A stretch of DNA of 64,000 nucleotides from Glandiceps talaboti (taxonomy: Eukaryota > Hemichordata > Enteropneusta > Spengelidae): contig NC_135567.1 of assembly GCF_964340395.1 (NCBI RefSeq), positions 15,755,806-15,819,805 of the forward strand, in the 5' to 3' direction. The notes beneath the pieces are model-generated. The model was not told the DNA's origin. It did not search any database and was given only the letters and a program-made list of their open reading frames with translations. Of this stretch, positions 1 through 10,916 are shown in pieces. The translations under genes were made by a program, and so were the position numbers. How positions within the stretch are numbered: the first letter of the stretch is position 1; every line of letters begins with the position of its first letter.

Positions 1-460
1 TGTGGTACATACAGAAAACGCTTTACTTTGGTGTTATGGGTTGTACTTGATATGAATGCTATAAACGATTGTGGTACATACATGAAACACTTTACTTTGG
101 TGTTATGGGTTGTACTTGATATGGATGCTATAAATGATTGTGGTACATACAAAAAACACTTTACTTTGGTGTTATGGGTTGTACTTGATATGGATGCTAT
201 AAGTGATTGTGGTACATACAGAAAACACTTTACTTTGGTATTATGGGTTGTACTTGATATGGATGTTATAAATGATTGTGGTACATACAGAAAACATTTT
301 ACTTTGGTGTTATGGGTTGTACTTGATATGGATGCTATAAATGATTGTGGTACATACAGAAAATGCTTTACTATGGTGTTATGGGTTGTACTTGATATGG
401 ATGCTATAAATGATTGTTGTACATACAGAAAATGCTGCACTTTGGTGTTATGGCTATTTT
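1..460. repeat. 69-bp minisatellite, about 6.6 copies, cut by the window edge
   Basis: The unit contains the words tgtggtacatac and gttatgggttgtacttg and repeats every 69 bases with few differences. Because 69 is divisible by 3, a 144-codon plus-strand frame stays open, giving a 23-residue repeat. There is no splice context, start context or recognisable domain, so I read it as non-coding satellite. The array continues past the left edge, so its full length is unknown. Confidence 0.9.
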
Positions 461-1445
461 AGGAAAATATTTAACCACAATGTGTTCAATCTTTTCATAT
501 AAATTTTTTATTCGGTTTATGAAACTTGAACAACAACTACATTTATTTTATTTCTAGGACAGCAAAAAAATGTACTTTTGAAGGTAAATTTAGAAAGAAA
601 TGCAATATTTTGATCTGTTTTCTACAATTGTGGCTCTTGCAAAATGAAATTGTTTGAGGAAGAGTCACTTTTGAGGTGATCACCTGGAACAAAACTAACG
701 TCTCAACACGATGTAAATAGATTTACATAAAGACATCTAGCCGCTTTCAACACGTCAGATTGGCAAATTGTGTGAAGAGTCACTTTTGATGGATTGCATC
801 GTCTTTACGGCACCGTCTTGAAGACGCATCAATATCTTTCAGTGTCGCAGGAGAAATATCAGCTCTGCTTTGTGAGAATGATGGATTAAAACATTGAATT
901 GTTTTCAAAATTTACAATCTCTAAGTAACAATATTTTACTGTCCTATTGATTCGTGGAACCATAAACAATATATTTTTATTATTAAACTTTAAATGGGAA
1001 ACAAAATGTAGCTAGAACTATCACAAGTACTGTAGAGATGGTTTTAAAGACGGGAGATGAATATTGTATTCATATATCATATCTCGTGTTCACAATTTTT
1101 AGCAGGACTTTGTTATTGAAGGTGTTGTTTAGTACAAAAATATTTACAATCTCTCTTCTCTGCTATAAAATTGATGGTTACTTTCTGTATGAAAAATATC
1201 AAGCAGTTAACAATAATCAGATTTTGTTCTGAAAAAAACATTGTTCCTTTCCACGTATGCCACAGCCCCCTCAGTCTGTATACCCTCTAATAAAAAACAT
1301 CGTTCCTTTCTACCTCAATGCAATTGCATAGGCAGATACAACCTTACTGCACTGACGCGAGGAGTGTACAGCTACACAATCATGCTCCTATGCGTGTACA
1401 AATTCTAACGTGTATCTAAAACGCTCTAATAAGAACATATATAAT
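461..1445. other. Intergenic, 3' flank of the HLH-HMG-CW gene
   Basis: No gene is visible. A TTTATT on the plus strand near 976 (AATAAA on minus) could be the polyadenylation signal of the minus-strand gene ending at 1446. The stretch around 650-790 shares the words gaagagtcactttt (twice) and aaagacatctagcc with 29630-29660, marking it as part of a dispersed repeat. Confidence 0.5.
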
Positions 1446-3627
1446 CTAAGAACCATTTGTCATCCACAGTTTTAGTTCAGCCTGGTGTTTCTCCCATTCC
1501 TGTTCTACGCTTCTTCCTTTCCGACTGTCCTCTTCCTTGACATTCCATTTTTCACGATTATTGTCTTCTTTTCCGTAGTATCGTCCACTTTTATTGGTCC
1601 GATCTTTGCTAGTCTTGCGTTTTATGTCTTTAGTGTCCGATAGCTGCAAATCATACTTCTCATGGTTATTGAGATCTTTTCTGCTGTATTGTCCATTTTG
1701 ATGAGAATGATCATTGCCAATCTTTCTGTTTAAACATCTAGGATCCGTTTCATGGAAATCATATTCATCATAATTCTTGTCGGCTCTTCCGTTGCATCGT
1801 CCATTTTGGTGGCGTTGATCATCGTTATTCTTTTGCTTCATGTGTCTATCGTTCATTGTGTCGATTTCAACAACCATGCCGAAATTTGTCTCCTTGACAT
1901 TAACACTTGATATGTCACCATTTCTCTTTTTATCGCAATTATTAATACATTTCAACTTCTCTTCAGATAATGGAATTACATCATAATTATCTCTGAACTC
2001 ATCTTCCACACCGAGAAACTCTTTTGTTGCTAGGAAACCATTTGTAGTACAACTGCCAGGAAAATCATCTCTGACGCAAAGAGTGCCATTTGTTACTTGA
2101 TTAGCTGTATCATCAGCTGCAACATCATCTTCGTCTTTTAAGACACCGCCACCTACTAAGACAGCTCTGTTTACACCTGCATTACATTGCTGTCTTTTAC
2201 TTCTCACGCCACTAAATCCAAGAATTCTGCCATCTGTAAGGTCATGATCAGCAAAATGCCCATTTCCATTCAACACTCCATTACCTCCTGGGATAATATC
2301 TTCAAACTGTGCTTTACCACTCAAAATTTCACCGGCTGCAGGAATAACTTCTTTCCGAAACTGGCTTTTCCCATCCAATATTCCTTTCTGAACCTGGTTT
2401 CCATTCAAAATGTTGATGGCAGCAGGACCGACACCTTGAATCTCACCCTGTCCATTCAAAACGTCATTGGCAGCAGGAATAACACGTCTCCAAAACTTGC
2501 CTTTTCCATTCAATATTCCATTAGCTGCTGGGATTACACCATTCCGGGCTTGGCTGGTTCCATTCAAAAGTCTATCGGCCACAGGACTAACACCTTGGAA
2601 ATGACAATTTCCATATATTTCAGCTTTGTGACTTAATTCATTTGGAATGCAACCAGCTGTAGGACCCTCACCAGATAAAACATCTTTGTAACTCAAAGCA
2701 TTACATAAAAATGTATCACCATCTGTATGGCCATTATCTATACAATTCATTACTGTAGATCCAATCATACCATTAGTTCCGCATACACCACTATCTCCAT
2801 GGCAACCATTTCGAAATTCACCATCTGTAGAACTCATCACTGTGTCAGCTGTGATAACATCACCATCACTATGGTAACTATCTGCAAATTCACCATCTGT
2901 AGAACTCATCACTCCACCCGTTACTGTGTCAGCTCTGATTACATCATTATTTCTATGGCAACTATCTTCAAATTCACCATCTGAACATCTCATCACCCCT
3001 CTAGCTGGATGTACACCATGATCTCCATGACAACCACCTATAAACATACCAAGTCTAGAACTCACACCATCATTTACCAAAATCTCACCATCTGTGTATG
3101 GGTCTGGTTGAGTTAATTTGTCGTTACCGATGACAACGTCGCCATTCATTAAGAGGTCATCACTTCCGTTTGAGACGACAATGCTGCCATTCATCGAAAC
3201 TTCATTTCCATGAGAGATGACGATACCGCCATCCATCAAGACATCATCGCCATACTGATCAAGATCACCTAACACTTCAGAAGACATTAATATATCATCA
3301 TCGTTCTCATCTTCCCTCAATGCCTCATTCGTTGCCAGGATACCGTTTCCCATACCAACCCCGATATACCGAACTACATCATCTAAATCACTACCATCTT
3401 CAAGAAACTGATTTGCTTGACATTTTCTATAATCCCAATTATAAGACATGCTTTCATCCAAAACTAGATTATCATCACCCTCAGTTGCTAGGAAACCAGT
3501 AGTATCTGCCACATCATCTCGGAAGTTGGCATTATTCAATGATATTCTAATATCCACATCTTCACTCCAAGGTATTTCTGGTACATTACAGTCACTAAAA
3601 CTGGTGTCTGGATTCATCGCACAGAAC
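1446..3627 (-). CDS. Terminal exon: end of CW finger and low-complexity tail
   Basis: It opens with FCAMNPDTSFSDCNVPE, supplying the last two zinc cysteines. The remaining ~700 residues are repeat-built. There are several STDGEF blocks, several variants of IPAANGILNG about 20-25 residues apart, MNGSIVVSNGS-type units, and C-terminal HQNGR.. / D.NN.EKYD units. No further domain is recognised. It ends at TAG 1448-1446. Confidence 0.85.
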
Positions 3628-6042
3628 CTGAAAAACAGAAAACGGTAAAAACTTAAAACTTTATGCATAGTATAAGATGGTGTCAGTTTCCGCATCCACT
3701 ATTTCTTGTGAGACTTCACAATTTTTATTTTATTTTATTATTTTTGTCTCAAATGCGTAAAAAAAAGTGTTTAGGATCGACAGTGAAAAGCTAGGTGGGG
3801 TTGGGTAACAAGAACCAAACAATTTTTTCTGCCTTACTGGCAGGGTTCCAGGGAAAACTATTGTGTTACTATTGAATAAGGGTAATGGCACAAGTGGTTG
3901 TGTTTTTTTTCTTGGTACGCATGTGAAAATATAGTCAAGGAGAACATTAATTACAAGCGCTTGTATATAAATACCCTAACTATGCGACACTTGAATGAAT
4001 GAATGAATGAATCTTTATTTCACCAAAGTTAAACAATAACGAAAGAAAAGACAAAAGTTCGAATACAAAAAAAAAATGCTAATAAAATATATTAACTCTG
4101 GTGGGGACCATGGAAATAGGTAAGCATACCTAGTCGTGTCCATGATCCAACCCACTACTTAAATTATAATACTTGATACGAGAAATACTGAAATACAATG
4201 TAACTACTAAAAACTACTATTTACAAGAAATGTGAAAATGAATACAAAGTGACTAGAGGGCTAATTGGAAAATGTGGATAAGTCTAAAGTACAAAGGAAC
4301 ATTTGGCAAGTTACAAAAAAAAAAAAAAAAAAAAAAAAATCATGTTTCACATGGTTTTGTCGTATTACGCAGAACGCATAAAAACTTACCACTGATCTGG
4401 TAAGGACTCTGTATGCTGTGTTACTGGTAAGTGTCTCCACTTATCACATCTATCACACTGCACCCATTGATGCTTTTCAATGCGTGTCCGAACTGATTTT
4501 CCCGATTTCTTCTTTAGTTTTCTTTCTTCTTTCCCCGTTATCAAATCACTGGTTCGGCTTGGAGGTGGTTTGATCATACTACGAGGTCGTAGTCTGTTAG
4601 GAAGTGGTTCACTTTCCATCAAGGCTTCTGAAGATTTCTTACGATTCCCGGCGTAATTCCAATCGGGGAACTCTTCTCGCCGTTGTTTCATTTCATCGTT
4701 GAATTCATCACTGTTGAAAAATTTTGTTATATTATTTTTATTAACTTATTTTTATTTTATGATTTTTGACTACAGTCATTTAGAAGTGTAGAGGGAACGG
4801 AGTTTCCTGGGGGGAACATGAAACAGAACACTGGCAACGATATACATTGAGTTAAAGGAGACATTTAAACATTCATATAAAAAGGCTGCATCCAGTAATT
4901 TCCTAGAGATTGAAGACTTTGAATATTATTAAGACATTGAATAAACATTGCAACACTGTATCATTTTTGTTGCAATTTACTGATTTAGAATTTTTGACTG
5001 CAGTCATTTAGACTGAAACAGTCAATGAATACCATTTATATTTTTCAAATTAGGCATAGCGATAACAAATGGGGTATTTACTTTGGATTTTTAATTCTTA
5101 AGACAACTCTACTATGTTTTCCTAATTGAAAAATATGTGAAATAGCATCAACCAAGTCTGTGTTTGTAACTCAATACATTACAAATTACAAAAAGCTAAA
5201 AAGAGTGTAAAAAGTTTGTTGTACATTGTACATGCATGTACGAAAACAAATGTTTTATAATTTTTTAAAAATTAGTTTGCAATTTATTGCGTTACAATCA
5301 AGGGTTTAGGTGTTTCACCATAGACCCCCCACCAAGATATTCAGTTGGTGGCAGGTCTATGGTTTCACATAGTTTTTTTATCAAGTATAAAAACAGTGGA
5401 GTTGTCTTAAAAATTAAGATAAAAATGAATACTCGTTTGTTATCCTTTGCCCACTTGAAAGTGGTCATATATGTTGTTAAATGAAAAATATATTGTACTT
5501 GGGTGGGACAATGCCACTGTAAAACCTGCTGCCTTTGTTAAGTTCTGCATTTTTAAATATATTGTACTTGGGTGGGACAATGCCACTGTAAAACTTGCTG
5601 CCTTTGTTAAGTTCTGCATTTTTAAATATATTGTACTTGGGTGGGACAATGCCACTGTAAAACTTGCTGCCTTTGTTAAGTTCTGCATTTTTAAATATAT
5701 TGTACTTGGGTGGGACAATGCCAATGTAAAACTTGCCGCCTTTGTTAAGTTCTGCATTTTTAAATATATTGTACTTGGGTGGGACAATGCCAATGTAAAA
5801 CCTGCTGCCTTTGTTAAGTTCTGCATTTTTAAATTTGTACAGATATATTTTAATGTATCGTAATTTTGTCTTTTCTGCTTTTGTGTACATTTTACATGTC
5901 TTTTTATCTTGTCCTCGGTATATCGTTTTTCCGTCGTATTCATTTGTATGTGCAATTTGTTTTTGTTCTATTGTGGAGGGTCGCTTTCTATAGGTGTTAG
6001 TCACCTGTGTAACACATCCTGACTTTATATGTCAAAGCTGAA

Positions 6043-6085
<43 letters not shown>

Positions 6086-9000
6086 AAATAAATAAATAAA
6101 TATGATAGATTTGGATTCGAATGATTATAAAAATTGAGTTGTTTTCATACATACATTGACAAAAACGTGAGAAAATCGCATACTAATGAGGCGGCAAAAC
6201 TTACGAGAATGGTTTCTTTAATGAGGTGGCAAAACTTACGAGAATGGTTTCTTTAATGAGGCGGCAAAACTTACGAGAATGGTTTCTTTAATGAGGCGGC
6301 AAAACTTACGAGAATGGTTTCTTTTCTTCCTTGGTCATACGTCTCCATTTTGCACCAAGTATTCGGCTGATCTCTCGATTGTCAAAATTGGGATGTTTCT
6401 CAGCGATGTCTTTCCGAAAACGGCAACTGAATCTAATAAAACCATTTTGTGGTCTTCTTGGTCCATTATCGCGATCAGTAGTTTTACTTTCCACTTTGCG
6501 GTAACCTGTCAACAAATAATTTTTAGAATTTGTATATCTCTAGTGTACTCCCCAAATAGTGACTTCTGAAGTTCCTGGATTGAGACCATATACTCATCAA
6601 GTAAATATTTAAAAATGTTTACCACTACCAGAGAACTAAGTATTTCCACACGGGTTCAGCACTCCTTTCACGTGCTGGTCCCCGTCACACACTGAATCCG
6701 TATACAAGTAGCTCGTCCTCTCATTGGCTAAGATGACCGACTGACTAAAAATATACTGCAAAGAATTGTGGGAATGCATAGTATACATTTCCCATAATTC
6801 AATGTGGCAGATCCAAGATTGCGATTACTAGGTGTCTGTGGTCTCATATGAACTAAAATGAAATTCAAATGACCAGTGTGAAAGGAATAGACATAACCGA
6901 TTTTCAAGACAAACTCAATTGATAAGACCCCTGTATATAAACAATTACATTCTTTGGAGAGTCAAATTCAAACAATCAATGCCAAGTGTGGTATCTGATA
7001 ATAGTTCATAAAATTCAAGACGCCAATATTTAGACTGACTGTTTAATACTAAACACACTTTTTTTTTTTATAGACACTGTTGCAAAACAATGGATTGAAC
7101 CTTAGACTGAGATTGAACACAAGACATCTATTTTACGAACTCCTGTTATCGGATACCACTGATTGTTTGAATTGAACTTTCCATTGAACTTGAAACCAAC
7201 AACACGGAGACCATATGGAAAACAATGGAAACGTAACTACCTCAACTAGACACTTTCATATGAAAAAAATACATATCCAAAAATATAATAAAAAAATCTA
7301 CCTACCCCACCTACTCTAAATCTAAAATTGAGCGTAATCGGAACCACACAATTTGTTTTGTTACGCCTTTGTATGACCAACAAACATTTTTGAAATTTCT
7401 TATCATTTATATTTGTTTACCTTTATCAACACCGTGTCCTGAGGATTTATCACTTGTTTCCTCTTTCTCTTTGCTATCATTCTTAGCCTCGTTATCTTCA
7501 AGTCCTGTTTCTCCATCTTTTCCTTGACAACCATTGCTTGCTTCATCACCCTTGTTTCCTTGGTTACTGAGTATAAGATTACAATCATCAATGTGATAGT
7601 GATCCCTGGTTCCTATATTCAAATTTACATCATTGTGTCCATGGTAATTGTTTTTGTCATTATCATCTTCTTTTTGATTTTGAGTTTTTCCATTGAGGTT
7701 ATCTTTTTTATCTTCAAAAATTTGGTGATCATTTCTATTGTCATTTCCTGGATTGTTACCATGGTAATCACTTGTCATTGTATCGGTCTCATTATCTTTG
7801 CATATCTTCTTTTCTGACACGGCCAAAGTATCCGTTTTTGCATCTATGGAGTTACAATTTTCATCATCTGTATCATCATTTGTGTTTCCATGGTTACAAG
7901 TCGCTGAATCAATTTCATTATATCCATGAAGAGTACACTTTATATCATTTGTTTTGTTACCATGGACACTATCAGCTGCATGATTTTGATTGTTTCCATG
8001 GCTACTACTATCAACATGGCTATTGCTACCCCCATCTGCTATGTTTCCAAGAGTAATGGCATTGTTTATGTCACCTAAACTGTTGTCATGGCTACCATCA
8101 TCCAATCCATTTCCATGACTACTGTTATCCATAGCATTAGCCAATCCATTCTCATGGCTACCATTATCCATAGTATCACCTAACCTGTTTCCATGGTTAT
8201 CATCGTCCACAGCGTTACCTCTGTTTCCATATCTGCTATCATCCATAGCATCACCTTTACTTCCATCCACAGTATCGCCTAATTTGTTTCCAAGGCTACA
8301 GTCATCCACAGTAACTTCTAATTCACTTTTATGGCAGCCATCATTTTGTGTACCTAATCTGTTTCCATGGTTACCATCATCCAATCTGCTTCTGTTGCTA
8401 CCTTCATTATTATAACATTTCCTGTTTCCCCGGCTACCACTATCCATGTCATTTCCTAATCTGTTTCCAAGGTTACCATCATCCTTATGATCGCCTACGC
8501 TGTTGCTATGGCTACCATCAACCATAGCATCATCTAATCTATGTCCAAATGTACAAATTGTTGGCACTTCCTCAATCTGCATCAAATCCAATTGAGAAAC
8601 TGATTCGGTCACTTTGTTCGCAATTTTTCCATCATCTTCTGCTGTCCCTGCCCATTCCATAATATTAATCAGGTTCTCATCTTCCTCATTTTCAAGTTTT
8701 TGTTGTTTATCCGGGATCAGCAATTCCTCCATACAACTATCTTCACAGCTTTGATGTAGAATACTGTCAAGCATTGGTTCGCTAATACTCGTGGCCGATA
8801 GTATATCAGCAAGTTTTGTTTCTTTCAATAAATCACTTATCTCGGTAGATAACCAGTCGATGTATTCTGCCGCGGTGTTAATAATTCGAACCTAGTAAAT
8901 AATGATGAAAAAATGGGCAAAGTTAAGTTATCTACAATAAAGTCTATGTATTATGCAGTTGTGTTCCCTACACGAAAAGTCCAATTTACCCACCTTTACC

Positions 9001-10885
9001 CAACCTGTGACCCACCTAACTACCATTTCTGTCCAGGGGTAGTACAAGACGGGGTACCACTTTTGACTGTCTACAGTCCCCAGAGGAGAGATCACCTGGG
9101 GTAAATTAAGTCAAAGGTGGAACTTCGTCTCATACTCACCACATTTACACATCCTCTGCTCAAGATTTACCCCGGTGGAAAGACATGGTCAAATATGACT
9201 TTTTGTTTAGGGGTTAATAATTTAACCCTAGAAAATAATGATGAAAAATGGGGCAAATTTGAATTATTAATAGAACAAAAGTGGGTGGAATTAGCATCTG
9301 ACCAGGTTTTTTGCTTGAAATTGACAGACAATTCTACAAGCTGAGTTTATTCAAATAAAAACATAAAACCTTGATTAAATTATATTATAACATTAAAATT
9401 GTCTTCTAGTGTTGTTAAAACAGTTTGTTGGATGGTAGACATTTCTTGAACATTTTTGACACATATGATGAATGACCTCATTGGTCTGATGTCAGCAGTC
9501 ATATAGACGTTGTCTATATCTAGCAAGTGCCATGATCACTTAATTGCAACTGACAAAAACATAACAAGGGCTTGCACAACTATTCAAACATGCAACACAT
9601 AAAGTTCAAAGTTCTAATGTGCGCCATGAGAGATGTTTTACACTTTAGGGGAATAAGCATTCAGGAGTCATGAATATTCATTTTCAACCATGAATAATTA
9701 TTTCTGCTGACTCCCATCATGCAATGGCCCACAACAAAGATACTCTAGGTACAAGATCAACTTGATGTTTCTCTCAAATCACAAGTAATTATAAGTGATG
9801 TAAAATCATGAAATGTCTCTCCAGAACCCATAATTTATGCAAATATCTTTTTAGCGTGGCACTCCCGTAAATTTACACATGGTTCAAATTGGGCAATAAA
9901 TGAAGTGATATCTTACCTTACTTGTGTTAAGTAGTGGATCTTGTACAGGTAGCAGATTCCTTAGATCTTGGAACATTTTATCCATCGTGTCCTTTGAATT
10001 AGAATTACTACAGACACAGAATTTGAAATAAGTAATGAATGAAACCTTTTGTCCTAAACACAAACTTGAAAAAAGTAACCTCAAATATCCAGCAGCCAGG
10101 GATGAACAAATCCACTTTTAAGTGGGTTTGAGTTCATGACTCATATTTGCCATTAGCGGTTCAAGAGCGACTTTCCCGACTTGGTGAGCCAGCAAGTCGA
10201 GTGTCATAAAAATTGTTTGCATCTCTGAAGCTATTTGCAATGTCACTGATAATTGGTCAGTAAAACTGATATGACATTGAGCTTATTAGCTTTGCCTGAT
10301 GTGTTATAGCTTTGCCTGATGTGTTATAGCTTTGCCTGATGTGTTATAGCTTTGCCTAATGTGTTATGTAATAGTGCTTTATCACATTTGTAAATATTGC
10401 CAACAAACATTATTCAGTGATAAGAAAGATAAGAAACCCCACTTCCTTAGCTAATGGCTAGATTCTGTAATGTGTTGCTATGCACACTGTCATACAAGTT
10501 TAGGTTTGGAATCACAAAATCCAATCATCAAAAGTTTAATTAAGGTGTTTGTGGAGAGGACATCATAGAAATCCACCAGTGTGACTTAGAGTTAGACGTA
10601 ATCTGCACGATATGCACTCATAAAGGCTGCAATGGATTGTATGCTCCCCAGGGAGTTGAGGAAGTATAAAGGGCTGTTGTGCTGCTATGGATCTGTATCA
10701 GGGGTAATAATTGTAAAGTGCACTGAACACAGAGTGGGAAAGTGCTAATACTAATATTATTATCATTATTTAATATTAGAAATATAGATATACCTGTTTA
10801 TTGATTCTGTTGTATTTAAGTTATTTCTTGCATCATTGTCATGACTGGAAGTTCCTTTGAAGTAAAGTCCCTGTAAATAAATAGA

Positions 10886-10916
<31 letters not shown>

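Noticed and set aside
28-462. 144-codon open frame at the left edge as a repetitive protein gene
   Set aside because: Frame is open only because the satellite period is 69; no start context, splice sites or domain, and the other 69-bp array behaves the same way inside an intron.
2187-3648. Plus-strand frames opposite the terminal HLH-HMG-CW exon
   Set aside because: Shadows of the real minus-strand coding exon, rich in Ile/Thr/His as expected from its complement.
5440-6004. Long open frames on both strands over the second 69-bp array
   Set aside because: Same cause; the array lies inside a well-supported intron.
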